Assembly: GCA_009599575.1 (NCBI GenBank)
Contig: VWND01000019.1
Coordinates: 485,803 to 549,802 of the forward strand
Direction: 5' to 3'
DNA length: 64,000 nt
From: Blumeriella jaapii
Lineage: Eukaryota > Ascomycota > Leotiomycetes > Helotiales > Drepanopezizaceae
The translations under genes were made by a program, and so were the position numbers. The notes beneath the pieces are model-generated. The model worked only from the letters and a program-made list of their open reading frames with translations, searched no databases and was not told where the DNA came from. How positions within the stretch are numbered: position 1 is the first letter of the stretch; each line of letters starts with the position of its first letter. Below are positions 12,517 through 25,413 of the stretch, in pieces.

Positions 12517-15500
12517 TAAATTATAGCTTTCCTAGCGGTCGTAAACGTAGTATTGCGTTTTTTAAGCATGCGAAATAATAATTAATATAATCGGTTAATC
12601 GTTTTATAAGTTTTAATATATAATATTCTTCGAGTTTTTTAATTATACGCTCGAAGCTAAAATAAAATTTCTCGTCGTAAGCCTAAGCTAGGATTTCGGC
12701 ATAAATTAATATAAAAATGCATAAACGATAATTATCTTCGGTAACGTAAAACAATTATAAATATCGGATTTGAAATAAATAGCTATTTTTTTTTATTTAA
12801 TTTAAAAATAATATATTTTTGGTCAGTTTTAATATATATAAAAGCTTTCGCGAATTTTTTGTTATTTTATAATTTCTTTTAAATTCGTTTTTTTTAAATT
12901 TGTATTAGCGAATATCTCGCTGATAATCAAAACGTAATTGCCGGTAAATAATTAATTATAAAATAAATAATTTAATTCGTTGTTTTTCGAAACGTCGTCG
13001 TCGTTTATTGCGTCGAATTTTTAATAAAACGTCGAAAACGATATTTAGGCGGCCCGGATAATAGCGGATATCGAAATTAAATTAGAAAAAGTATTATAAT
13101 ATATTAACAAAACGTATATTAGCTTTAATAATATCGGCAATATTAAAGCATATTCGGTCGTAAATGCTTTTGGTTACGAAATAATCGATAAAAATAATAA
13201 TTTTATATTGGCTGGATTATATTATAAAGCGAAGTTTCTTGCAAATCCAAACGAAGCAGGCTATTTCGAATTTTATAGCTTAATAGTTTTTTTTATAAAA
13301 GTTTAACAGCTTGCTTATAAAAAAAAATAAACTCGATTTTGATCGTTATAAAAAAAAAAAATATATCGAAAAGTTTAACGTCGTTTTTTATATAAAATAT
13401 TATAACGGCAAAACTTTTGCCGAAAACGTTCAGATTTACGATCGTTTATCGTAAAAAGTTTTAATAAATTAAAAATCGTTCGGAACAAAATAGCTTTTGC
13501 AAAAAATTAAAAAAAGCTGTTTTTTCGGCAATTAAATCTTAAATAGTTTTCGTAATATACCTTTTGCGTTTTTACTTTTTTATTATTCCGTCGGATAATT
13601 ATTTGCGTCCGATTTCGAATAACAGTATTTTACGGCGTTGTAAAAGTTCGACTATCTGAGCGTAATTAAATAAATATAATCGGAGCTAATCTATTATGCC
13701 GATATAAATTTCGAATAATTTCAAATTGTTCGAAAAAATTAATTTGCGAAAAAATGCTATTCGGAATTTTATTATAAATATTCCGAATACGTTAATTTAA
13801 TATCTTAGCAATTTCACGGATTCGTATCCGATAAAAGATTTGATTCCGGAAAAGCAAAGTTTTATTTTATCGAAAACTGCTAAAATAATATTTAAATATT
13901 TGGCGTATTTTTTTGCTAAATCGAAAAAAACGACGATATTATCGATAAAGTATTAGCAAAAATGTTTGTATTTTCGTAAAACTTTATTTATATAACGCTA
14001 AACGTATTATATTAAATTTTTAAAACTTATAAGTACGACGCTCGAGCGTTTCTGACTTTTATAAAAAAAAACGATCGTAAAACGGTCGCGATATTTATAT
14101 TAAACGAAAAATTAATAATATATTGCTTTTCCGTTTATTACGATAATTTTTTTTTTATCGCGTAAAGCGTCGATAATTTCCGATTATTAAAAACATTTCG
14201 TATAAATCGGAAATTATAACTTTATTAAATAAACGAAAATTAATAACGGATCTGTTTTTCGATAAATTATTTAGGTTTTTTTTTATTATAAATACGGCTT
14301 AAGCGAAAAATAAAAATCCGTCGTAATATTCCATAAGACTTTTAAATTAAAAATCGTTAAAAAAACGCGGTCAACGGCTGTTTTATATCGGATGCTTAAA
14401 AAGTATTTTCGTACGGTTATTTTTATATTTTGCTAATTATCGACCAGAAAAACTTTTATATATTCGTTTTCGAATATATTTAATAAGCCACGATAAATTT
14501 ATACTAGCTTTTATTTTTTTAATATAATTTGCTATATTTTAATTTCGTTAAAATAAAAATTATATATCCGAATACCGTTTTTTATTATAATTTCGGAAAC
14601 GTTGGCAAATTTGAATATATTTATAATATAATATTTTTTTTTGAAATTGATTTGTTTATTAAAATATCGGATAATAATTAAAAAAAAAAAAAAAAAAAAG
14701 TTTTTTTTCCGAAATAATTTTTAAGCTTTCCGAAATAAACTCGGCGGTTAATAATCTTGGAAATAGTTATATTATTCCGAATGCTAACGTATAAAGCGTA
14801 ATTTAAAATAGCGTTTTCGATGCCGTCGTATGCGAAAATAAAATAATACGTTTTTTGTTTGATAATATTAAAATGCAAAATACTAAAATTAAAATTAATA
14901 TATTAAAAGCGACGGTTATTATAATCGCTGCTGCACGTAATTTTCGGAAAATTAATAAACTTTTAAATTTAATTTCGATAAAAATAACGATATCGTTGCA
15001 GCTTCCGAATATAAAAGTTCCGGCGATCAGATTTATAAAAACTTTAAAAGTTCAAAAGAATTCGTTTTCGAATAATAGGCCGAAGGTTAATATATTTATA
15101 ATTTAAATTAAAACTATTATTTTAACGAATCGTAATAAGCCGTTTATCGTTTTTTTAATAAACAATAAAAATAAAGTTTGTTTTATAAAAATAACGTAGC
15201 CAAAAATGCTTTTAAAAATAATTTTGCGGCCGGAAATATAAATAACGTTTTCGTATATTATTAATCATTTTTAGCCGACCAAAAAACGTATGCATCCGGT
15301 ATTTATATAAGCTATAATAGTTTTTTCGTTCGTTTTAAACTAAACGGAAATTTTTATATAAATAAAACCTGCGAATCGTTTTCGTACTGTTTCGGTACGA
15401 AATTCGGCAAAAATAATTTCGGAATTTAATTTTAAAAAAATATAAGCCACGAAATTATTTTTTTCGTCGTCGTTAATAAACGCTAGCAAAAATATAAAAA

Positions 15501-17037
15501 TTATCGGTAATATTTTGTCGGATTCGATATAATCGATAAAAATATATTTAAATATTTTTATTCGAAAAAAAAAAAATTAATTATATCTGTTATTATATTA
15601 TATATATTTTTTGCTTAGTAAAAACGAAAAAAGCTTTTTTCGATTCGTCGCTTGCGTTTTTAATAACAGAATAAGCGAAAAACTCTGCGGCGATATAACC
15701 GGCTTTTAAAAATTCGTTATCGAATTTTGATTCGTATAATTCGAAAACGTCGTAGTAATCGATAAACTATAATGCGTTATCGTTTCTTTTTTATCGTTTA
15801 TATTTTTAATTATTATTCGTATTTAAATAATTTTAAAAAAGCTTGTCGGCGGAAATCGATTTTTCTTTTATAAAAGCGGGTAATATTTGTTTTATTTTCT
15901 ACGAAAAAAATTAAAATATCGCATTTTATATTTTATTAATAAAATTCTCAGAATTAAAAACCCAAGATCGAAATCCGGAATTGCTTTTTAATAAAACGTT
16001 TATTCGTTAGCGACTTTTAAAATCGTTATTTCGTTTATTTTCGAAACGATTAAATTTTTGAAATTGTTTATTTAATTTTAATAAAAAAACATCGAGTTTA
16101 TCGAATCATATTTTTTTGCTTTTCTGCGAAATCTTTCAAATATTAAAACACGATGGTTTTTTCGTTTGATTTATATATAAAAAATCTTAGATCAAAATCC
16201 AAATTGTTATATACGGCTAAAAATAATTAATAAGATTTGTCGAAATCGACGGCTTTAGCATATTTTATAACGCTTACGATATAAAATCTAATATTTTTAC
16301 GATCGCGAGCGTCGGTTTTAATATATTTTTTTAAATAAAGTTTTTTTTAAAACGATAGCGTAAAAATCTTTAAATTTATCGATAAAATAATCGGCTTATA
16401 ATTGCAATTTTTTTAATGCAAATCTAAAAGCCAATTTGATAATATTTTCGATTTTTTTTTCGAATATCAACGTTAAGCAGCATTTCGTAAACAAATCTGC
16501 AAATTTGCTTTTACGAAAGCGTTTCTGCTATCGATAACGTTGTATTTAAAACTATTTACGAAAAAATAAATGTTTTTTCAAATCGTGATTTTTCCGAAAA
16601 AAAAAATTTTATTTTAATTATCGGCGTCGGATTCGAAAAAGCCGATATTTTCGAAATTTTATTTTATCGAAATACCGGTAATGAAATTAATAATATTATC
16701 GGAAAAAAAGCTTTTTAATAAACAAAATAGAAATTAAATAAGCTGTTGCTAATTCGAAAAAAATTGCGGTTGTTATCGTTTCCTTCGTTAGTTAAAATAC
16801 CTGACCGTCCGCGGTTACGGCGTTTTTTTTTATTATTTAGCGCGTTGCTTATAAAATTAGCGATTTTAATAATTATTTCTAAAAAAAAAAAAATTGTCGT
16901 AAAAATAAGTTTTCGTTGGGTTTATTCATTTTTTTAATTTCTTCGGTTTCGTTGCTCTAAGCTCTGTTCGATAATTATAGCAATGAAAAAAAATAAAAAA
17001 AAAATAAAAAATAACCAAAAAAAAGCGATGGAATATC
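12517..17037 (-). other. Inverted internal segment of element G (RIP-degraded, no intact gene)
   Basis: AT-rich sequence between the two inverted TRIM copies. Its left edge is TAAAT, the reverse complement of the ATTTA to the right of TRIM2. Its right edge is ATATC, the reverse complement of the GATAT to the left of TRIM1. The simplest reading is that the whole segment has been flipped by recombination between the TRIMs, and that G's gag-to-integrase region should be read here on the minus strand. Short open stretches (14678-14878 minus, 14855-15106 plus) show no domain I recognise. Confidence 0.7.
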
Positions 17038-17327
17038 TGTGACAGCTGACTTAAGGGTGATCATGATGATATGGGCCGAAAGGTACGCGTGTACGTTGAA
17101 TACTAAGGTGAAGAGCTCTGACTTAAGGGTGATCATGATGATATGGGCCGAAAGGTACGCGTGTACGTTGAATACTAAGGTGAAGAGCTCTAAGGTAAAC
17201 GGGAGCTCTGAACTATTAAATACAGGTTGATGGGGGTCCGTGCGCAAACCTTAATTCCACTACTACTGGCAATTACCACTGGCAATTACCACTGGCAATT
17301 TACCACCGGCCGGCCAGGGTCGTAACA
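17038..17327 (-). repeat. 3' LTR of TRIM2 with an internal tandem duplication
   Basis: 290 bp. The block CTGACTTAAGGGTGATCATG...AAGAGCT occurs twice in tandem (about 17046-17117 and 17118-17190), which explains the excess of 72 bp over the other LTR. Confidence 0.88.
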
Positions 17328-17866
17328 CTACCCCCCCCTTTCGAAGAACTGGTCCCCAGATCTGAAGCCGTAGAATCCAACCCGTATCTCCTTCCATATT
17401 TTCAATCCATTAGGCAGACGTAGGTTGCCAGCCATTTTGTCGCATAAGCAGAGGTAGGTTGCTAGCCATTTTAATCGTATAGGCAGACGTAGGTTGCCAG
17501 CCGTTCTGTCGCATAAGCAGGCGTAAGTTGCCAGCTATCTTGTCGCAAAGGCAGGCGTAAGTTGCCAGCTATTATATGCAGTTAGGTGCAAGCTCTGATA
17601 GATCGACAGGCTCAGCGAAAAGGTCGAATCGTTGAAAGAAAAAGGGTTTCGAATTGCAGAGGCAGGTCGAAATGAGGGACGGGCTCCAGCTTTTTCTGGA
17701 AACAAGATCAATGGAAGGGAATATTGATCGAGGCACCGACGTCGTCGGTACGGATGGCGTAAAAGAAGTACGAGTTGCAGAGGCAGATCGAATTCTTAAC
17801 CGTAGATATAAAGCTTCTCAGCTAGATACAAAGCTTCTCAGCGGAGTGTGTTTGACCTTAGTATTA

Positions 17867-18084
17867 TGTGACAGCTGACTTAAGGGTGATCATGATGATA
17901 TGGGCCGAAAGGTACGCGTGTACGTTGAATACTAAGGTGAAGAGCTCTAAGGTAAACGGGAGCTCTGAACTATTAAATACAGGTTGATGGGGGTCCGTGC
18001 GCAAACCTTAATTCCACTACTACTGGCAATTACCACTGGCAATTACCACTGGCAATTTACCACCGGCCGGCCAGGGTCGTAACA
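17867..18084 (-). repeat. 5' LTR of TRIM2
   Basis: 218 bp, TGTGACAGCTGAC to GGTCGTAACA on the plus strand. It has the same family ends as TRIM1 in inverse orientation. Confidence 0.9.
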
Positions 18085-18429
18085 ATTTATACGCATTAAT
18101 TTTAGATTTTTTTATATTATCGTTATAAATTTTATCGTCGCTTTTTTCGCTATTTTAATCGTAAATTTATGGAAATTATCCGGATTTAACGAATTCAATT
18201 GCTTTATAATTCAATTATGCAAAAATTCTTCGATAAAACTCTTTTTATTTTAAGCTATAATATTTACCGAGCCGAATATTAAGCAATTATTTGTATTATA
18301 TTTTGGTTTTTTTAACCGGCTGGAAAATTTCGAAAAATATTATTTCCGACCGAAACTCGAAGTTTATATTTAAATTTTAAACTATTATTTTCGGAAATTT
18401 ACAAATCAAATTATTAATATTTTTCGCGT

Positions 18430-19250
18430 AGCATTTTTAAACGGATAGCGTTTTCCGAACGAAAAAAAAAACCAAACCGTCGAAATCGGATTTCGTTATT
18501 ATAATTTCGCATTTCCAAATTAATTATAATTTAATATAATTTTGTTTTTTTTAAAAAACCGCGTTAAATAACGTTTATTTCGCATTACGAAATTTTATTA
18601 TTAAACGAAATTATTTTCGGCTTTAAAATTTTAATAAACGTGATTTTTTTGCTTCGAAAAAAACAACGAAAACATTTTTTCGTAAGTTATTTGTAATTTT
18701 CGCTAACGCGACGCCGATATTTTATTAAAATTTGCATGTAACAACGCTAAAATACGATACGACGCAAAGCATACGTTTATTATTATAAACGTCGGTAATT
18801 ACGTATATTTACGATTTTATAAAAAATACAAATTATTAAGCGATCCGAATTATAAATTAACGGAATAATATATAAGACTTTTTAAGATTATCCGTCGTTA
18901 AAAACGCTTTGTTTACGAATTAAACTTATTTTTATATTAAAAAATATATTTAACGATTTTTATTGCTTATTTAATATTCGCGTTAAAAAGTAAAGATTTT
19001 TATAATCGTTATATCGTTAAAAAACGCGAATTCGTAAACGGAATAAAAAGCGATACGAACGAATAAAAAAGCTGGAAATTAAAAAGAATCGTAGATAAAC
19101 GAACCGTGAAAAAAGGCCGAAAAAACGTGGTCGAATATTTGGTTAAATTTAAAAAATAAAGCAATTACGAAAAACTAATAATATTCGAACGAATTTTTAT
19201 TTAACGTATAAAATATAATTATTAAATACGAAGTAAAAATAGCAGAATTA
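18430..19250 (+). pseudogene. Integrase C-terminus and chromodomain remnant of element G
   Basis: With stops ignored, the plus strand around 18,440-18,490 resembles the integrase HPQTDGxSERTNQ segment after RIP. From about 18,750 a nearly open stretch reads IRYDAKHTF, then VGNYVYLR, then a YKLTE...IRLFKIIRR stretch. This is the usual C-terminal integrase module of fungal chromoviruses (RYDxKH, GDxVYLRLHxGYxIPG, LSxRxxGPFxV). It is followed by DPYNR-like and KSWELKRIVDKR...GRKNVVEYLVKFK stretches, which match the start of a chromodomain (EVExIxDxR...YLVKWKGY). The order and motifs make G a Ty3/gypsy chromovirus. It is inactive through stops. Confidence 0.72.
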
Positions 19251-20236
19251 TTTTAAAAACGAAGTCGCTTTCGAAAGCAGAAATAATAATCATAAGGTTT
19301 TCGCGTATGTTTTTGGCCGATTTTTCTATTTTTAATTTTATTTATTATCGCTAAGCAATTATACGCGCGAAACAAACGCATCGCTTGCATAAAAACCTTT
19401 ATATCTTTTTTTTTTTTCTATTTTTTTTATAACTTTATATTATTATTATATTATTAAAATGTTTTTTTTTTATTCCATTTTAAAACAGCTTACTTTTAAA
19501 ACCCATACTTTCCAATTATTTATTTTAAAATTTTATATTAAAATAATAATATATTATACTATTTAAATCAAACGCTTTTCGACGTATCCGGAACAAATTA
19601 TTATAAAACAAAATATTTACAAACGACGATTTTCTAAAATTCATTTATTAAACCGGCATTAATTTAAAATCGCACGGTAATATCGTATTTTATTTCGCAC
19701 GCTTTAACGACGCCCGTTACGTATTAAATAAGTTTATAATAAATTTATTTATTACCAATTCGGAAAATATACAAGATTCTGGCAGAAACCGCGTTTTTTT
19801 ACGTTAATACGCAAGCATTTTTTAATTAAATTTTTTATTCAAACACTTTTTACTATCGATATTTTAAGCACCGGATTTATAAACATTATTATTTTTTTAT
19901 ATTATATTTCAAAACACGCTTTACTTATCGAAAAAAAATTTTAGTTTTATTAACGAACGAAAAATACCGGAACTTAAAGAGTTTTTACGCAATAAAAAAG
20001 CTGCAAAACCCAGCCAAGCGCAAGTTTTATAATAACGAGGCCGAAATACCCAAAAAAAAAAAGGTATATTCCGACCAGATTTCCGGATAATTGAACGAGG
20101 AAAGGCGATAATTAAGTAAATCTAAAGGATTTTTTATTATTTAAAAAATCAATCGGATAGCTCGAGGTTTCAAAAGGAAAATTTATCAGAAATCCAATTA
20201 AAAGTAATTGGAAGTTTTAAAAAAAAACGGGGTGTG

Positions 20237-20439
20237 TGTTATACAATTACGGATATATATAAAACATTTCAAAAATATACAGAAATAACTATAATAACGA
20301 TATAATTATAAGTTATTATCGTTATTATTTATAATCAGAAGGCTCGCACCTTTTATAGCATTAGAATATTTATATTATATAAAACAGCTCTTACGGCATA
20401 AATAATAAATCATTTTTGACTTCACCTTTTTCTGTTACA
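20237..20439 (+). repeat. 3' LTR of element G
   Basis: 203 bp, the partner of 3491-3692. The right flank ATTTC (20440-20444) equals the left flank of the other LTR. Confidence 0.88.
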
Positions 20440-22624
20440 ATTTCGCTCGCTTTTTCGAAATTATTACTTTTATAAAAAAAAAAATTTAAATACTAAACGC
20501 TTATATTATTAAAGCGCAAATTTTAAAAGCTAACAATTCAAAAGCCCGCAGATTTATAAGCTTTTTTACAACTGTTTGCAAACTAATCGACGACGCTATA
20601 CAATCGTTAAAAAAAAATTTAATCGGCTGCGAAATTCTAAGTCTGACCTTTTTTTAAAACAAAAAATTAAGCGTCGCCAAATGCGAAATTTTTATATAAA
20701 AAAAAAAAAACGACGCTATTCCGATATTTTAAATTTACGACGACGAAAAAAACGAAAAAGCTAATATTATTTTCGTTTAATTCGAAAAAACATACGCGAT
20801 AGCAATTAATACTTTTAAAGCAGCTAAAATAATTCGACGACTTTTATTTTTAATTATCGAAAACGAATCCGAAAACGAGATTAAAAGCGTAATAATAAAT
20901 AACCGCTTATTCGAATACAAAAAATTTATTATATTTATAAAAACGATTCCGAAAAAAATAAAAATAAAAAACGTAAAAAAGCGCGCCGATATTTCCGAAA
21001 TTTTTTTTATTCGGAAAAAAAAACCATTCGCGTCGCTAATAAAAAAGGCACCGCGAATAAAAACAGCCGGAAATCGACGCCGAGCTACAGCTTTTAAGCT
21101 AATTAATAAAAAACGCGACGATTTTATAAAATCAAATTTAAAAACCCCCGCATTTCGAAAAAAAAAAATTTAAACGATTTTAAATTTAATTTTTCGAAAT
21201 TAAATACGTAAATATCAGAAACGTTTGCTGCGTTTAAAAACGTCGTATTATTATCGTTAATATTTCAGATTTTAATAAAAGCATTTAAAATTTCGATTAT
21301 TATACGATTCGACCGAAAAAGTCTAAAAAGCGATATCGAAATTATCGCGGAAAAAATTATATAAAAAATATAAAATTAAATTATTTTATTTAAAACTTTC
21401 GTTTTCGACGACGTTACGATTCAAAAGTTTTATTTCGATATTTTTATATAAAAATTAAATAAATCCGTTAGTTTTGTTTCTTTTGCTTCGAACGAAAACT
21501 AAACCAAGCTTTTTTCGGAAAATTGCAAATATAATACGCCGAAACAAATAAAAAAAACTTTTGAAAACGATAACCCGTTTTTATTCGAGCTTTTTTTCGC
21601 TGAAAAACTCCGATTTTTTAATTTCGTTTTTACGAATAACGTTAACGTTAAAAAAAACGGCAAGTTTTGCTATTTTTACGTACGTTATTACGCGGCGTAC
21701 TACGATTTAATTATAAAAAAAATCGACGTTATCGGCTTTGTTAATCGATTCGCTATTATTAAAAATTCGGATTACGACGTATTCGAAATTAATTTTAATA
21801 ATTAATTAATATTTCGACGAAAAACTGCGAGAATTATTAAAACGCGTATTAAGATTTATTTAGGCTACGCGAATTTTAAAACAAATTTTAAAGCTTTTAA
21901 CGCGATTATAAAACTCGACTAAAATAAAAAAAAATAAAAATAACGAATATTTCCAAAAGCTAACTTTTTTGGCTTTTCGACCGAAAATATATTTTAAAAT
22001 TTATTTAAATTAAACTGCGAATTCGTTAATTACGTAAGGTTTTATAACGGAAAAAACAAATTATTACTGTATTTTATAAAAAAAAAATAGTTATATATAA
22101 GTATTATTTCCGATTAATTAAAATCTAAAAAGCGCTTACAATTTTTTTCGCTAATATATTATACAATTTTATTTAGCAAGCTTTTAAAATGCATTTCGGC
22201 TTTTATTTTGCTGCTTTAATTATTCGGAATTTCGGAAACTGCTGTTTCGTGGCTTATTTTAACGTTTCGATCGCTTTAGGCTTCGCTAGTTCCGATCGTA
22301 TTATAATTTTAAAATTCGATATCGCCGATTTTTAAAAAAAAAAAAAAATCGAAGATTTTACCGACGCTATTTTCGATTATTACGTTTTGCTTATATTCGT
22401 ATATAATTCGGAAATAATCGAAGCTTATTTGCAATTATACCACGACGTCAAATTAATTAAAACTATTTAAAAAAGCTTAGCTTTTTTATATTTTAGCGCG
22501 TTTAAAGCAATGGCCTTAGCTATTTCATCGGACTACGAAACCGAAAGCTACGAAATAAAAAATAAAATAACTTTTATCAGCTTTTCGATTAAGCAAAAGG
22601 TTTTCGTTAAATTTAAAACTTAAA
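20440..22624 (+). other. Host repeat H, segment 2 (unclassified, coding-like but RIP-degraded)
   Basis: AT-rich sequence between G and E. It contains many short plus-strand open stretches without a recognisable transposase or polymerase. Around 21,640-21,860 a continuous stretch reads GKFCYFYVRYYAAYYDL, and around 22,475-22,620 another reads FKAMALAISSDYETESYEI. The second stays in frame across the junctions with 36457 and 42533 once E and F2 are removed. H was therefore probably a protein-coding element. Its right end TTAAA (22620-22624) is the TSD of E. Confidence 0.55.
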
Positions 22625-23037
22625 TATCAGGAACCAATATCACGTGTATAAGTCAGATGATCCGCCAAGACCCTCTGCCTTCTACCAACCCTCGAATAGC
22701 ACTTTCTGCGGATAGGCCGTGGGGGCCGGATAGTACTATAAGGGCTGGAAATAACATTTAGATAAAACATTTTATGGAAATAATTGCTAAGGAACCAGTT
22801 ATTAAGGTTATATTAAAAAAATAAAAAAAGGTCGGGATAAAGGCTGGAAAGCATATTAAATAGGATTCGCTTGGTTTTCTGAGAAATACTTTTCTCGAAA
22901 GCTCCATTCTTTTTTTTGTATTTATATACGCCTTTTATTAAAAATATAAAAGGTAGAAATCAGTTTGATTATTAACCCAATTTTATTTAAGCTCTATTAT
23001 TTGAATTAGTGTTTCCCTGCCTTTTCAAATCTTTACA
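22625..23037 (+). repeat. 5' LTR of element E
   Basis: 413 bp. Its start, TATCAGGAACC, is the family TGTCAGGAACC with one G-to-A change, and it ends TTTACA. The GC core GGCCGTGGGGGCCGG is kept. Confidence 0.92.
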
Positions 23038-24160
23038 TTTTAATCTTTTTATTTACCGAAACGGCAGTTCGATACTATTAAAACAATCTTTTATTATACT
23101 ATTATATTTATATCGTTATTATCGATATTATAATTTTTCGCATTCGCAGAAAACAAGCATTTTCAGCTACTTAAAAAGATCCAGCATTTTCGGCTGCTTA
23201 AAAAAACCTCGTATTATCGTTTTTTTTAATATTATTAATTTTATTAAAGGCCGAAAATATTTTATTATCAAAGCGCGACGACTTTTTAATTTTTTCTATC
23301 GAAAAAATTATTAAAAAAAACTACGCTCAAAGCGATTCGAAAGGACTTTTTACCGAGACTTTGATTTATTTGGCTGATAAACGAATTCGCGCCGAACAAA
23401 AAAAAACGATAAACGTAAAAAAATAAAAGAAATACGAGCTAAAATAAAGCAGAAAAAAACTAAAAAAAAAGTTTACGAAATAATTAAAAAATTCGAAAAA
23501 ACCAAAAAACGCCGAAACGAATTTCGAAAAAAAATTAAACAATTTCAACGAAAATTTAACGCTTTCGAAAATATCGAAAAAAAAGTTTTTATACTTTTTA
23601 ATACCGTTCTAATTAAAAAAAAACAGAAAATAACTTAAGCCGGCGATTATTATAAAATATTTTCGAAGTATTACGATAATAATACTTATTAAAAACGATT
23701 TAACATTTTCTTTAAGCATATTATATTTTTTATAAAAAACATAGCGAATTCGAGCCGAAAAGTATTAAAAATAAAAGACTTTTTAATATATCGAAGGAAA
23801 AATATTAAAAAAGCTTAATTTTTTATTCGGCGTGCAAAGCGAAGCTTCCGCCAAAATAAAAAAGTAATATTTTGTACCGATTAAAAAAAAATTAACGCTT
23901 GTGTTTTAGCTTTCGACGATAAAATAAAAAAAAAATAAACCGGATACGAACGACGTTTTACGAATATTCGAATTATATAAAACGATTTTAAAAAATAAAT
24001 ATTAGATTTTCTGATAAATGCGAAAAATCGAAAAATCGCGGCTTCGAATTTATACGATAAAACGAAGCAAAAAAAATATAAATTAATTAACGATTTCGTT
24101 GCTTATTTGAATAATTTCGAATAGCAATTGTAAATAATAAACGATACGATTAAAAAAAAA

Positions 24161-24330
24161 ATGCTTTTCGCAAAACTCCGATTTATTTTTCGAAAAAAAA
24201 TTATTAAACGAAGCAATACTGCAGCTATAAATTCGCACGAAAAATTAGTATTAATCGTTCGTCGTATCGAAAATGCTAATAAAATCATTAGCGCGACGAA
24301 ACGAAAAATAATAAACGACGAAACGAACGC

Positions 24331-24361
<31 letters not shown>

Positions 24362-24391
24362 TTATATTTACGATTAAAATCTAAAAGCTAA
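24161..24391 (+). pseudogene. gag-region fragment of element E
   Basis: Seventy-six codons with the shared KKIIKRSN and EKLVLIVRRIEN blocks and a long lysine run from an A-rich tract (24,331-24,355). It is homologous to 9424-9654 and 1129-1377. Position suggests gag; no motif confirms it. Confidence 0.5.
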
Positions 24392-25413
24392 AACAAATAC
24401 ATACCGTTTTCGATTCGAAAATACGTTATAAAAAAAAAAACGAACGAAAAAAAAAAAAAAAAAAAAAACGATAATTTTAACAAAATCCTTTAAAATCTTA
24501 GAACTTTTAACGATTTTTTTTATTTTTCGAAATGCAATTGCTGCTAAAAAAAAAAGCATCGCATAGCTAATTATTCAAAAGTCGAATATTATAAATGCAA
24601 TAAAAAAAAATATATAATTCTAAATTGCTCCGAAGCTAACAAATCTAAAAATTCGGGAAAAGCTTTCGCTCGATTTTAATTTCGTCGCTGCTAATAAGAT
24701 CGAGCGAAAAAAAAAGGCAAAAAATAATAATTTCAATCGAAATTAAAAAAGCCAAAAGCGAAATTCGTACGAAACGAGCTTTTATCGATTGCGGCGCGGA
24801 AAAAAACTGCGTAATTCAAAAGTTATTAATTAAATGTAAATGGAAATTAATTTAAAAACGTATTAATTTATCTACGGTTAAAAAGAAAAAAATAACTATT
24901 TACGGCACGCATACGTAATTTATTCGCGCTATTAATAATTATGAAACAATTAAAAAAATACAAAGCGATTTCGTGGCTTGCGATATAAATATTCTAAAAG
25001 TTTTTTTTATTTTAGAATTTTTTTGATTGCGAAAAATCGACCCCGTTATAAGCTTTCGAGCTAAATCGTAGCGATACCTAATCGAACGCTTATAATTTAA
25101 TTTCGTTATAATTAAACGTTTTAAAAAGAAATCCAAAAAAAAGCAAACGTTTTATATCGTTTTAAAAAAAGCTACTGAAAAACAGCATTAATTACTTTTT
25201 AAATACGACGATTACGCCGACGTATTCGACGATATCGCCGCGGTTATTTTAGCTTTTTCTTATTTTATAAAGCATCGAATAAATTTCGCGGAAAGGAAAA
25301 ACCTTTTTTAAGAATCAGTTTATTTTTTGTCGGAATTTAAATTTATCGAATTACGCGAATATTTCGATTCGAGCTTAAAAAAAAGCTGGATAAAAAGATT
25401 TATTAGCCCTGCC

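Larger units (their letters stand above)
17038..18084 (-). mobile_element. TRIM2: second copy of the short LTR element, inverted
   Basis: A 1,047-bp element in the opposite orientation to TRIM1. Its LTRs are 17867-18084 (5', 218 bp) and 17038-17327 (3', 290 bp). The 3' LTR is longer because a segment of about 72 bp (AGCTCTGACTTAAGGG onward) is tandemly duplicated. The polypurine tract (C-rich on the plus strand, 17328-17345) adjoins the 3' LTR. The interior repeats the unit TAGGTTGCCAGCC about five times. Its interior region 17600-17850 differs from TRIM1. The flanks are ATATC and ATTTA. Confidence 0.88.
3491..20439 (+). mobile_element. Element G: Ty3/gypsy-like chromodomain LTR retrotransposon, interrupted by B and two TRIMs
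   Basis: Two direct 202-203-bp repeats with TGTTA...TTACA ends lie at 3491-3692 and 20237-20439 and are flanked by an identical ATTTC on the outer sides (3486-3490 and 20440-20444). Removing the insertions (B, 3815-11174, plus one TSD; TRIM1; TRIM2) leaves roughly 7.6 kb, the size of an ordinary gypsy element. A TGGTAGC stretch, which may be a primer-binding site, lies two bases inside the left LTR. A purine-rich tract (AAAAACGGGGTGTG) precedes the right LTR. Integrase C-terminal and chromodomain remnants are readable at about 18,430-19,250. The part at 12517-17037 is inverted relative to the rest. All frames are destroyed. Confidence 0.8.

Noticed and set aside
2881..22624. Giant Starship-type element
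   Set aside because: No DUF3435 tyrosine recombinase or cargo genes are visible; TSDs and LTRs explain the block.
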